This document shows, one piece after another, positions 1-7,281 of a stretch of 19,565 nucleotides of DNA. Below the pieces are notes generated by a model that was not told the DNA's origin, made no database searches, and saw only the letters and a program-made list of their open reading frames with translations. The DNA lies in contig JALRBB010000301.1 of the NCBI GenBank assembly GCA_023257915.1, forward strand, positions 1-19,565, written 5' to 3'. The position numbers were made by a program, and so were the translations under genes. The DNA is from Quisquiliibacterium sp. Lineage in GTDB: Bacteria > Pseudomonadota > Gammaproteobacteria > Burkholderiales > Burkholderiaceae_E. The stretch's first letter is position 1. Every line of letters starts with the position of its first letter.

Positions 1-309
1 GCCCCACTTGCCGACCCGCGTCTGCCAGAACAGGGCCGGTCCGCCATCGGTGAGCTTGATCGCCAGTGCGACCGCAGCCATCATCGGCGACGCCACGAGC
101 AAGGCGCCCCCCGCGACCAGCACGTCAATCAAGCGCTTGATCCTGGCCCCAAGGGTGCGCATCAATCGCCAGCTGGCCTGCATCGCGATCCGCGCAGCCC
201 GCTTTCGGATCGACGGATCAAGCCGCTGCTCCAGACGCCGTAGCTCACGATCATGCTCGCGATCGATGTCACGGAACTTCTGGTCAACAGGATGATTTCG
301 GTGGTTCAT
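1..309 (-). CDS. Bacterial sugar transferase, N-terminal part (runs off left edge)
   Basis: This is the first 103 codons of a polyprenyl-phosphate hexose-1-phosphate transferase (bacterial sugar transferase family, as in WcaJ/PglC-like enzymes). Such enzymes start exopolysaccharide or O-glycan repeat-unit assembly at the inner membrane by loading the first sugar phosphate onto undecaprenyl phosphate. I read it by reverse-translating from the ATG at 309. A charged N-terminal stretch of about 45 residues precedes KRLIDVLVAGGALLVASPMM, the membrane-associated re-entrant helix with its conserved K-R-x-x-D. The family motif with GPALFWQTRVGK follows. The catalytic part lies outside the window. The N-terminus is short and lacks the multi-TM CoA-binding-like region of WcaJ, so it looks like a PglC-type minimal enzyme or a longer protein with a soluble leader. 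GGAG sits only one base before the ATG, which is unusually close. It is divergent from the response regulator gene. Confidence 0.85.
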   Translation of the reverse strand, partial: MNHRNHPVDQKFRDIDREHDRELRRLEQRLDPSIRKRAARIAMQASWRLMRTLGARIKRLIDVLVAGGALLVASPMMAAVALAIKLTDGGPALFWQTRVGKWG

Positions 310-516
310 GCTCCGGATTTCAACAGCTTCGCGGGGCCGGGTGTGTCAACACTGCAAACTGTTTGAAACCGTTTGGGCAGACCTCCAGGCCGTGGCCCGA
401 CTTGCAGCCGCCAGAGCCGGCCGCGCAGCCCGATTCGAGGATTTGCCGGCCACTATGGCCTCGAGCCTGGCCTAATGGCTACAATAGGCCCGCCCCCCTC
501 TTGGAAGACCCCTCAA
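310..516. promoter_or_regulatory. Divergent intergenic region, sugar transferase / response regulator
   Basis: This gap of about 200 bp separates two divergent genes and should carry both promoters. A perfect TTGACA lies on the minus strand at 349-344, but no convincing -10 follows at 16-18 bp. A tandem 10-bp direct repeat sits at 356-375 (separate entry). TACAAT at 480-485 on the plus strand resembles a -10 element but lacks a good -35. No gene is recognisable here. Confidence 0.4.
356..375. repeat. Tandem 10-bp direct repeat, candidate operator
   Basis: AAACTGTTTG (356-365) is followed immediately by AAACCGTTTG (366-375), with one mismatch. Each half is itself a near-palindrome: CAAAC-T-GTTTG at 355-365 and AAAC-C-GTTT at 366-374. 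OmpR/PhoB-family regulators typically bind tandem direct repeats spaced about one helical turn (10-11 bp) apart, and the adjacent gene encodes such a regulator. An operator role is inference. Confidence 0.4.
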
Positions 517-1215
517 GTGCAGATCGGAATCCTCGAAGATGATGCCGCGCAGCAAGAGCTTTACAAGCTCTGGTTTTCATCCGCCCAACATGAGTGTCAC
601 TGCTACGCCAGCGTCAAGGATTTCACGGCCGCGCTCGAGCGACAGCGCTTCGATTTACTGATCATCGACTGGTCGCTTCCGGAAAGCAGCGGAGAGGCTG
701 CGCTTAAGTGGGTCAGGGAGCATATCGGCTGGGACATCCCGGTTATTTTTGTTACCGCGCACGACGCTGAACTCGATGTTGTCACCGCGCTACGGGCTGG
801 CGCTGACGACTACATCGTCAAACCCCCCAAACTGCTCGAACTCCTGGCGCGCATCGAGTCACTGTCCAGGCGCAGCAAACCAACCGCGACGCAACGATAC
901 GGCCCCTATGAGATCGACCATGACGGCAGAACGATCAGCGTTGAGGGCAAACCGGTCGCGCTGACCCAAAAAGAGTTCGAATTGGCGCAATACCTGTTCC
1001 AGAACCCGGGAAAACTGCTGTCCCGGGTGCATTTGCTCGAGAAACTCTGGGGCTTGAACGCCGAGGTCGACACTCGCACCGTGGACACCCACCTAAGCCG
1101 CATCCGGCGAAAGCTCGGCATCGGACCTGAACGCGGATGGCAGGTCTTTCCGGTCTATGGCTGGGGCTATCGGGTCGAAAGACTCGACAAGGAAGGCGCG
1201 TCCACGGACTCGTGA
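517..1215 (+). CDS. OmpR-family DNA-binding response regulator
   Basis: This is a two-component response regulator of 232 aa from the GTG at 517: an N-terminal receiver and a C-terminal winged-helix DNA-binding domain. Numbering from that start, the acidic pair is D8-D9, the phosphoacceptor is D51 (in DLLIIDWSLP), the switch Thr is T80 and the conserved Lys is K102 in IVKPP. The effector domain begins at about residue 130. It carries the typical LTQKEFELAQYLFQNPGKLLSR and VDTRTVDTHLSRIRRKLG elements and the C-terminal GWGYR hairpin. I chose GTG 517 because the receiver starts right there and GGAAG lies about 9 nt upstream. In-frame ATGs at 475 and 373 would add a low-complexity Arg/Pro-rich leader. 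No histidine kinase is in the window, so its partner is unknown. It sits inside a polysaccharide locus, divergent from the sugar transferase and convergent with the glycosyltransferase, so control of polysaccharide genes or of itself is plausible but unproven. Confidence 0.9.
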   Translation: MQIGILEDDAAQQELYKLWFSSAQHECHCYASVKDFTAALERQRFDLLIIDWSLPESSGEAALKWVREHIGWDIPVIFVTAHDAELDVVTALRAGADDYIVKPPKLLELLARIESLSRRSKPTATQRYGPYEIDHDGRTISVEGKPVALTQKEFELAQYLFQNPGKLLSRVHLLEKLWGLNAEVDTRTVDTHLSRIRRKLGIGPERGWQVFPVYGWGYRVERLDKEGASTDS

Positions 1216-1247
1216 CCTGAACGCGAACGATCGGCACGCTGGTTGGA

Positions 1248-2240
1248 CTACCGCCAGGGCTGCGGCGGGCTGACCAATCCACCCTCGGTGTCGACCCAGG
1301 CACGCCGCATGAGCCGGATCAGTTGCTCGGACTCCTCGGCAATGGTGCCAGGCCCCCCGGCAATACGGCTCCTCAATCGGCGCAGGGCATGGCGCCCAGT
1401 CTCGATTCGGGCAAGCAACCAGGCGCCGAAGTGGCCGTGATGCTTGCGGTAATACAGTAGGGCGCTGCGCATTCGCCACAAGGCCATCTCCGAGCCGAAC
1501 GCCGGCAAGCCCGCCGATGCCCCGTCCGCAGGCTCCAGCCCGCCGATGCGTCTCACCACGATATCCGGCCAGTACCAGACCTTCCAACCGTACTGCTTGA
1601 GTCGGCGGCAAAAATCGATCTCGCCGTAGTACAGGAAAAACCGCTCGTCAAAAGGTCCCACCGAATCCAGAGCAGCACGACGAATGATCGCGAACGCCCC
1701 TGGCACCCAGTCGATTTCGATTGCTGCCGGCATGTCGCCCCGAGCATCCCGAGATGGATTTGACGCACGCTTGTGTGCAAAGCCCGGCGCCAGACCAGAG
1801 TTACTCAGGCATTCGCCGATTGGCGTTGGGAATTTGAGCGACCCGGAGTGATCCCTGCCGAGAACATCGAGCAGTCGAGCACCCGCCATGCCGACCTGCG
1901 GCAGTGCATCCATGCGCGAAATTGCTGCTCGCAATGCATGGCCCTCGATCGACGCATCCGAATTCAACAGGATCAGGTAGCGACCGCGAGCGCGTCTGAA
2001 ACCGATGTTATTCGCCGCTGCGAAACCGATGTTCTGTTCGCTTCGCACGAGCCGAAACTGCAGAAATTCGCGGGCCACCATGTCGGCCGATCCGTCATCT
2101 GACGCATTGTCAACGACGACAACCTCGATATCGCGGCCATCGATCGCGACCTGCAGGTTTTCCAGACACGCCCGTAGCTGCTCGCAGGTGTTGTGCGACA
2201 CGATGATGACCGATGCATCCGGAGAGCCGGGTTTTCTCAT
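1248..2240 (-). CDS. GT2 family glycosyltransferase, rhamnosyltransferase-like
   Basis: This 330-aa enzyme has a GT-A fold and should transfer a nucleotide-activated sugar onto a growing surface glycan at the cytoplasmic face of the membrane. Visible motifs are VIIVSHN (11-17), VVVVDNASDDGS with nucleotide-binding D44 (40-51), NIGFAAANNIGFRRARG (70-86), the DxD-like LLNSD (91-95), VPGAF (179-183) and GPFDERFFLYYGEIDFC (195-211). E207 and D209 of the last motif are the usual C-terminal acidic pair. This arrangement matches the COG1216 rhamnosyltransferase type, but the sugar cannot be read from sequence. There is no clear membrane span. GGAG lies 8 nt before the ATG. It ends 32 bp from the convergent response regulator and probably belongs with the sugar transferase in one polysaccharide locus. 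Confidence 0.9.
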   Translation of the reverse strand: MRKPGSPDASVIIVSHNTCEQLRACLENLQVAIDGRDIEVVVVDNASDDGSADMVAREFLQFRLVRSEQNIGFAAANNIGFRRARGRYLILLNSDASIEGHALRAAISRMDALPQVGMAGARLLDVLGRDHSGSLKFPTPIGECLSNSGLAPGFAHKRASNPSRDARGDMPAAIEIDWVPGAFAIIRRAALDSVGPFDERFFLYYGEIDFCRRLKQYGWKVWYWPDIVVRRIGGLEPADGASAGLPAFGSEMALWRMRSALLYYRKHHGHFGAWLLARIETGRHALRRLRSRIAGGPGTIAEESEQLIRLMRRAWVDTEGGLVSPPQPWR

Positions 2241-2688
2241 CTGCTTACTCCAGTCGGTGAATCAGTTCCTGGTTTCTGATCAGCCTGCCCAGGCTCGATC
2301 TAAGGCGTCGCGCCAGGCTTAGCAGTCCCCATCGTGAACACTGCATTGCGATGGCTATGGTTGATTGGAAACCGACGAGAAAGCCGCCTTGTGTCCGAAT
2401 TGATAAATGTTTGCCAACATTGGCCGCAGCGCGCGCTGCTTCATGCCTGCAACCGGCCACGAAACTGCCTGATCATGAAAGTCGATCAAATCAGTCAACC
2501 TCCCAAGAGACAGGTAGTTGTCAGCCAAAGTCGGAAATTGTTGCGAACCGCGTGCTTGTGGTAGCAGAATCCGCGCCTGCGGCTATTGACAGTGTCGCCG
2601 CAGACAGTCCCGTTTGCCCCCCTGGCCCCACCGCAGGGGCCTAAGAATCCAACAATTTATTGCAAGACCCTACGAGGAGGAGACTCTC
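2241..2688. other. Long divergent intergenic region without a recognised gene
   Basis: These 448 bp separate the minus-strand glycosyltransferase from the plus-strand TRAP operon. They are less GC-rich than the flanks (for example 2400-2415 and 2470-2545). Short open frames occur on both strands: minus 2245-2460, beginning with GTG, and plus 2351-2644. I recognise none of them, and none has a convincing ribosome binding site with a conserved motif. TTGACA at 2586-2591 could be a -35 element, but no good -10 lies 16-18 bp downstream. A GC hairpin follows at 2624-2641. The region probably holds the TRAP operon promoter and its regulator sites. Confidence 0.45.
2624..2641. other. GC stem-loop in the TRAP operon leader
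   Basis: GGCCCC (2624-2629) and GGGGCC (2636-2641) form a perfect 6-bp stem around ACCGCA. A competing stem, CCCCTG (2619-2624) with CAGGGG (2634-2639), overlaps it. No U-tract follows, so this is not an obvious terminator. It lies about 50 nt before the binding-protein start and could be part of the 5' leader. Confidence 0.3.
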
Positions 2689-3852
2689 ATGACCGATCAG
2701 AGCAAGTCCGAAATCGCAACGCCGGCGCAAAAAGCATCCCCGCCGTCGCGTCGCAAGTTCCTGGGTACCGCCGCAGCAGGTGCAACCGGCGCAGCAATCA
2801 CCAGCTTCCCGATGATTTCCGTCGCGCAATCGCCGATCGTGCTGAAGATGCAGGGCTCCTGGGGAGCCAAGGACATTTTCAACGAGATGGCCGAGGAGTA
2901 TGTCAAGCGCGTCAACGAGATGTCTGGCGGACGCCTGAAGATCGACTACCTGGTGGGCGGCGCCGTCGTCAAACCGTTCGAGGTGATGGACGCGGTGAAC
3001 AAGGGCGTGCTGGACGCCGGACACACGGTACCGGTCTACTGGTACGGCAAGAGCAAGGTTGCCTCGCTGTTCGGTTCGGGCCCGATCAATGGCTGCGATG
3101 CCCAGCAGTCGCTGGCCTGGATCTACCGCGGCGGCGGCATCGAGTTGTATCGTGAACTGCTGCAAAAGTTGAACCTGAACGTGGTCGGATTCTTTGCAAT
3201 GCCGATGCCGACCCAGCCGCTTGGCTGGTTCAAGAAAGAGGTCAAGGGCGCAGCAGATCTGAAGGGCCTGAAGTACCGTACCGTGGGCCTGGCCGCCGAC
3301 CTGATGCAGCAAATGGGCATGAAGGTCACACAGCTGGCAGGTGGAGAGATCGTTCCGGCCATGGAGCGCGGTGTCATCGAGGCCTTCGAGTTCAACAACC
3401 CGACCTCGGACCTGCGCTTCGGCGCGCAGGACGTTGCCAAGAATTACATGATGGGCAGCTTCCACCAGGCGATGGAGTTCTTCGAGATTATTTTCAACAA
3501 GAAGAAATACGACGCTCTGCCGGCAGACCTGAAGGCGGTGCTTCAGTACGCGGTTGAGTCCGCATCGTCGTCCAACTGGTGGACCGCGATGGACAACTAT
3601 TCGCGCGACCTGCAGGTGCTGATCGACAAGCACAAGGTCAATGTGGTGCGCACACCGAAGGATGTCTTTACCGAGCAGCTCAAAGCCTGGGATGTGCTCA
3701 ATGAGAAGCTTTCAAGTGCCGACCCGTTCTTCAAAAAGGTTGTCGAGTCCCAGCGTGCATGGGCCAAGCGCGTTGCTTACTACGGCTTCCTGAACGAAGC
3801 TGACTACAAGCAGGGATACGAGCACGTCTTCAACACGAAGATCCCCGGCTGA
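2689..3852 (+). CDS. dctP: TRAP transporter substrate-binding protein, Tat-exported
   Basis: This 387-aa periplasmic solute receptor of a tripartite (TRAP) transporter captures an organic acid and delivers it to the QM permease. The N-terminus carries a twin-arginine signal: SRRKFLG with R21-R22, a small-residue hydrophobic core, and likely cleavage after SVA near residue 46. Export as a folded protein is therefore likely. The mature part shows the DctP fold landmarks: QGSWGAKDIFNEMAEEYVKR at 55-74, the G-GGRLKIDY segment, and LKGLKYRTVG with R197, the family's conserved carboxylate-binding arginine. GEIVPAMERGVIEAFEFNNP follows. Overall it resembles the TakP/FcbT1-type receptors (COG4663; 2-oxo acids, lactate, chloroaromatic acids or mannitol) rather than classical C4-dicarboxylate DctP. 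The ATG at 2689 is preceded by a strong GAGGAGGAG; an upstream in-frame ATG at 2614 lacks this and would bury the signal. The symbol is at family level; the ligand is unknown. Confidence 0.9.
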   Translation: MTDQSKSEIATPAQKASPPSRRKFLGTAAAGATGAAITSFPMISVAQSPIVLKMQGSWGAKDIFNEMAEEYVKRVNEMSGGRLKIDYLVGGAVVKPFEVMDAVNKGVLDAGHTVPVYWYGKSKVASLFGSGPINGCDAQQSLAWIYRGGGIELYRELLQKLNLNVVGFFAMPMPTQPLGWFKKEVKGAADLKGLKYRTVGLAADLMQQMGMKVTQLAGGEIVPAMERGVIEAFEFNNPTSDLRFGAQDVAKNYMMGSFHQAMEFFEIIFNKKKYDALPADLKAVLQYAVESASSSNWWTAMDNYSRDLQVLIDKHKVNVVRTPKDVFTEQLKAWDVLNEKLSSADPFFKKVVESQRAWAKRVAYYGFLNEADYKQGYEHVFNTKIPG

Positions 3853-3868
3853 CCCTGGTCGCACGGCA

Positions 3869-3892
3869 GCCCGGGTGTTTCGGCACTCGGGC
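3869..3892. other. First stem-loop between TRAP receptor and permease genes
   Basis: GCCCGGGTG (3869-3877) pairs with CACTCGGGC (3884-3892). This gives a 9-bp stem with one G-U pair and a TTTCGG loop. It starts 17 nt after the dctP stop codon. No T-tract follows. Confidence 0.6.
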
Positions 3893-3906
3893 CCGCGGGT
3901 CTGTGC

Positions 3907-3934
3907 CAGGGCGTCGCCGGCAGGCGACGCCCTG
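3907..3934. terminator. Strong stem-loop between dctP and dctQ, probable partial terminator or mRNA stabiliser
   Basis: CAGGGCGTCGCC (3907-3918) pairs perfectly with GGCGACGCCCTG (3923-3934) around a four-base GGCA loop. That 12-bp, mostly GC stem is one of the strongest hairpins in the window. It is followed by TGTTCTTGG rather than a clean T-run, so termination is probably partial. A stem-loop after a binding-protein gene usually raises receptor mRNA over permease mRNA by attenuation or by blocking 3' exonucleases. Confidence 0.65.
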
Positions 3935-3968
3935 TGTTCTTGGCAAGCCGCCATTCCTGGATGCAAAC

Positions 3969-4577
3969 ATGATCAACAAGTTGCTGCTCACGATCGACCG
4001 CCTCAGCATGACGGTCGGCCATGCCTTTGCATGGTCCATCGTGATCCTGACGCTCGGAACCTCATACGAGGTGTTTGTACGCTACATCCTGCGAGACCCG
4101 ACGAGTTGGGCGTTCGACATGAGCTACATCCTGTACGGCGGGCTCTTTCTGATGTCGGGTGCCTACGCGCTCTCGCGCAATGCTCACGTTCGCGGCGACG
4201 TCTTTTTCCGGCTCTGGCCGGCGCGCGTACAAGCCGGTGTCGAGCTGGTGCTTTACTTCATCTTTTTCTTTCCGGGCGTCACCGCGCTGGTCATCGCGGG
4301 CTACGGTTATGCGAGTGACTCGTTCGGATACCAGGAGGTCAGCGTGAACAGCCCGGTCGGCATCCCGATCTGGCACCTGAAGGCGTTGATCCCACTGGCC
4401 GGAATCCTGCTCTGGCTGCAGGGCGTGGCGCAGGTCATCCGTTGCATCCTGTGCCTGCGCGAGGGCCAGTGGCCCAAGCAGCTGCATGACGTCGAAGAAC
4501 TCGAAAAAGTGCTGCAGGAAACCCATCAGACCGAGGACGGCACGCAAACACAAGCCGGCAAAGAGGCGAGCAAATGA
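3969..4577 (+). CDS. dctQ: TRAP transporter small permease
   Basis: This is the 202-aa small membrane subunit of the TRAP transporter. It pairs with the large subunit to form the sodium-coupled QM membrane complex in the inner membrane. Four hydrophobic segments are visible at about residues 18-40, 50-70, 88-112 and 130-155. The DctQ-family pattern is present: EVFVRYILRDPTSW, then an YGG...SGAYALSRNAHVRGD stretch. The C-terminal tail, about 40 residues after the last helix, is hydrophilic and Glu/Gln-rich. I chose ATG 3969; the open frame extends back to 3903 but would run through the intergenic hairpin. The ribosome binding site is weak (GGA about 8 nt upstream), consistent with lower permease expression. 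Its stop overlaps the start of the large permease in ATGA, indicating translational coupling. Confidence 0.9.
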   Translation: MINKLLLTIDRLSMTVGHAFAWSIVILTLGTSYEVFVRYILRDPTSWAFDMSYILYGGLFLMSGAYALSRNAHVRGDVFFRLWPARVQAGVELVLYFIFFFPGVTALVIAGYGYASDSFGYQEVSVNSPVGIPIWHLKALIPLAGILLWLQGVAQVIRCILCLREGQWPKQLHDVEELEKVLQETHQTEDGTQTQAGKEASK

Positions 4578-5920
4578 GCAATCCGGAAATCGCCCTGCTG
4601 ATGCTGGGCTCATTCATCTTCATCGTCCTGCTCGGTTTTCCGATTGCGTTCACGCTGATGGCGATGGCAGTGGCCTTTGGCTACTACGCCTATTTTCAAC
4701 CCGACCAGGCGTTCTTCGACAACCGGGTGTTCTACCTGCTCAGCCAGAACACCTTCTCGGTGATGAATAACGACGTTCTCACCGCGGTGCCGCTGTTCCT
4801 GTTCATGGGCTATCTGATAGAACGCGCAAACATTCTCGATCGATTGTTCCACAGCCTGCAAATTGCATTCCGGCGGGTGCCGGCCTCGATGGCAGTGGCG
4901 GCTTTGGTGACGTGCGCGCTGTTCGCGACCGCAACCGGTATCGTCGGCGCGGTGGTCACGCTGATGGGTCTGCTCGCCTTTCCGGCGATGCTCAAGGCCG
5001 GTTACGACCAGAAGCTGTCGGCAGGGGTAATCTGCGCCGGCGGCACTCTGGGCATCCTGATTCCGCCATCGATCATGCTTGTCGTGTACGGAGCCACTGC
5101 CGCGGTCTCGGTGGTCAAGCTCTATGCCGCCGCGCTGATCCCCGGCTTCATGCTGGCCGGTCTTTACATGCTGTATGTGATTGGGCGCGCGGTCGCCAAC
5201 CCGTCGCTGGCCCCGAAGCTCCCGAAAGAAGAGAGCCAGATGCCGTTCGTCCAGATGGTCTGGCTACTGTTCACCGCGTTCTTCCCTCTGGCAGTGCTGA
5301 TCCTGGCGGTTTTAGGCGCGATTCTCTTCGGTCTGGCAACACCCAGCGAAGCAGCAGCGGTGGGCGCTCTCGGAGCGATCGTATTGGCCGCTGGCTATCG
5401 TGCACTGACTTGGACGCGCATGAAGGAAGCTGTATTCCTGACCGCGCGAACCTCGGCAATGGTGTGTTGGCTGTTTGTCGGCTCCTGGACCTTTTCGTCG
5501 GTATTTTCCTACCTGGGAGGCGAAGGCCTGGTCAAGGAATGGGTGCTGGCGATGGATCTGACCCCGGTGACTTTCCTGTTGCTCGCGCAGGCGATCATCT
5601 TCCTGCTAGGTTGGCCGCTGGAATGGAGCGAGATCATCATCATTTTCGTGCCGATCTTCCTGCCGCTGCTGTCGCATTTCGACATCGATCCGCTGTTCTT
5701 CGGCATTCTGGTCGCCCTGAACCTGCAGACCTCGTTCCTGACTCCACCGATGGCGATGTCGGCTTACTACCTGAAGGGAATTGCGCCACCACATGTGCAG
5801 TTGTGGACCATCTTCAAGGGCTGCTTCCCGTTCCTGATCATGGTGTTCATCTCGATGATCCTGGTGTACATCTTCCCGAAGATCGTCTTCTGGCTGCCTG
5901 AGCAGCTCTACGGAAACTGA
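4574..5920 (+). CDS. dctM: TRAP transporter large permease
   Basis: This is the 448-aa large membrane subunit (DctM/FcbT3-like) that forms the transport path and uses the sodium gradient. It is almost entirely hydrophobic with roughly 11-13 membrane segments. Family landmarks are visible: the N-terminal GFPIAFTLMAMAVAFGY, the MNNDVLTAVPLFLFMGYLIE stretch, TATGIVGAVVTLMGLLAFPAM, and GGTLGILIPPSIMLVVYG, the conserved hairpin region. The second half has LATPSEAAAVGALGA and the C-terminal LNLQTSFLTPPMAMSAYYLKG. Length and motif order are typical of the COG4664 type, which agrees with the receptor type upstream. AGAGG lies 7 nt before the ATG. It overlaps dctQ by 4 nt upstream and the amidase by 1 nt (TGATG) downstream, so the permease and the amidase should be made together. 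Confidence 0.92.
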   Translation: MSNPEIALLMLGSFIFIVLLGFPIAFTLMAMAVAFGYYAYFQPDQAFFDNRVFYLLSQNTFSVMNNDVLTAVPLFLFMGYLIERANILDRLFHSLQIAFRRVPASMAVAALVTCALFATATGIVGAVVTLMGLLAFPAMLKAGYDQKLSAGVICAGGTLGILIPPSIMLVVYGATAAVSVVKLYAAALIPGFMLAGLYMLYVIGRAVANPSLAPKLPKEESQMPFVQMVWLLFTAFFPLAVLILAVLGAILFGLATPSEAAAVGALGAIVLAAGYRALTWTRMKEAVFLTARTSAMVCWLFVGSWTFSSVFSYLGGEGLVKEWVLAMDLTPVTFLLLAQAIIFLLGWPLEWSEIIIIFVPIFLPLLSHFDIDPLFFGILVALNLQTSFLTPPMAMSAYYLKGIAPPHVQLWTIFKGCFPFLIMVFISMILVYIFPKIVFWLPEQLYGN

Positions 5921-7263
5921 TGAATAGCGTCGATCTGCATTCGCTGACCGCCATCCAGGCCGGCGCAGCGCTGCGCGAAGGTTCTCTGAGCGCGACTGAG
6001 TACGTGCAAGCGTGTCTCGCGCGAATCCGGCAAACCGAGCCTCAGGTTGGTGCCTGGATCCACCTGGACGAAGAGTACGCACTGCGTCAGGCGAAAACTC
6101 TGGACGAGCACCGGGCAAGCGGCCGTCCACTGGGCCGGCTGCACGGGCTTCCGGTCGGGCTCAAGGACATTATCGACACCGATGACATGCCCACCGAAGA
6201 CGGGACGGTGCTTCATGCCGGCCGACAGCCTGTGTCAGATGCCACACTGGTCGCCAGGCTGCGGGCCGCGGGTGCCGTGATCATGGGTAAGACCGTGACC
6301 GCTGAATTGGCCTCGATGCATCCCGGCAAGACGCGCAACCCCTGGAACCCGGCGCACACCCCAGGGGGCTCGTCGAGCGGCTCGGCCGCCGCAGTTGCCG
6401 CGGGAATGGTGCCGCTGGCGGTCGGTACGCAAACCAATGGCAGCGTGATTCGTCCTGCGGCCTTTTGTGGCGTGCATGGGTTCAAGCCAAGCTTCGGACT
6501 GATTTCGCGGCATGGCGTGCTGCAGCAGTCCCCTTCTCTGGACCAGATGGGCGTATTTGCGCGTAGCGTCGAAGATATTGCGCTGATTTCCGATGTGCTG
6601 ATCGCGCATGATCCGCATGATCCGGCCACCCGACCCGGTGCGCACCCTCGCCTAGGCGAGGTCATGCGTGACGATCCGCCACTACCGCCCAGACTCGCCT
6701 TCCTAGGCACGCCAATCTTTGAGGAGGCGAGCCAGGACTGCCGGGATGGCTTTGCTGAACTTTGCGACGCACTCGGTGAAACCATCACGGAACTGTCGCT
6801 TTCTGACACGTACCGGAAAGCCTGGGAATTCCACCGCACGATCCAGCTCTCCGAGCTGTCGCATCACTATCGCGCCGATTACGAGCGTGGCAGTGATCGC
6901 CTTTCGTTGGCACTGCGTGAAAACTTCGAGCGTGGCCGGCAAACTCCGGCGCATGAATACCTCGCCGCGCTCGCCGCCCGGCAACCGCTCTATGAAGGCA
7001 TTGAGCGTACGCTGGAGGAATATGACGCATTCATTACGCCGGCGGCGCATGGGGCCGCGCCCGCTAGCCTGGAGACCACTGGCAACCCGGCGTTTTGCAC
7101 GCTGTGGACCTTGTTCGGCATGCCAGCGATCAACCTGCCACTGTTGCGCGATGGCCAGGGCATGCCGATCGGCGTGCAGCTGGTAGGACGACGCGGCGAC
7201 GATGCCAGGCTGCTGCGTACCGCCCGATGGCTGGTCAGCAGACTGGCGCAAGGCGAACACTAA
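5920..7263 (+). CDS. Amidase signature family hydrolase
   Basis: This 447-aa cytoplasmic amidase hydrolyses a C-N amide bond by the Ser-cisSer-Lys mechanism. The triad is intact: K82 in GLPVGLKDIID, cis-Ser S151 in TPGGSSSGSAAAVA and nucleophile S175 in GTQTNGSVIRP. The spacings of 69 and 24 residues match the malonamidase prototype. The gene starts at the ATG that overlaps the dctM stop by one base (TGATG), so translation is coupled to the transporter. This suggests that the TRAP system imports its substrate or a related carboxylate amide. It is not GatA by context: no gatB or gatC is nearby and the C-terminal half is divergent. The substrate cannot be predicted from sequence. An allophanate-hydrolase-like role is unlikely because no C-terminal extension is present. 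Confidence 0.92.
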   Translation: MNSVDLHSLTAIQAGAALREGSLSATEYVQACLARIRQTEPQVGAWIHLDEEYALRQAKTLDEHRASGRPLGRLHGLPVGLKDIIDTDDMPTEDGTVLHAGRQPVSDATLVARLRAAGAVIMGKTVTAELASMHPGKTRNPWNPAHTPGGSSSGSAAAVAAGMVPLAVGTQTNGSVIRPAAFCGVHGFKPSFGLISRHGVLQQSPSLDQMGVFARSVEDIALISDVLIAHDPHDPATRPGAHPRLGEVMRDDPPLPPRLAFLGTPIFEEASQDCRDGFAELCDALGETITELSLSDTYRKAWEFHRTIQLSELSHHYRADYERGSDRLSLALRENFERGRQTPAHEYLAALAARQPLYEGIERTLEEYDAFITPAAHGAAPASLETTGNPAFCTLWTLFGMPAINLPLLRDGQGMPIGVQLVGRRGDDARLLRTARWLVSRLAQGEH

Positions 7264-7281
7264 ATCGACACGGAGAACATC

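Noticed and set aside
8..295. Plus-strand 95-codon open frame at the left edge
   Set aside because: The minus strand of the same stretch encodes the conserved sugar transferase N-terminus; the plus frame is Arg/Ser-rich and has no family features.
2586..2614. Full sigma-70 promoter from TTGACA at 2586
   Set aside because: No acceptable -10 at 16-18 bp; the downstream DNA is C-rich.
2641..3633. 330-codon minus-strand open frame opposite the TRAP receptor
   Set aside because: The plus strand has a clear DctP protein with a strong ribosome binding site. The antisense frame is His/Leu/Val-rich, as expected for the complement of GC-rich coding DNA.
4912..5901. 329-codon plus-strand frame inside the large permease gene
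   Set aside because: It lies wholly within dctM in another frame and has the Arg/Gly/Asp-rich composition typical of an out-of-frame reading of GC-rich DNA.
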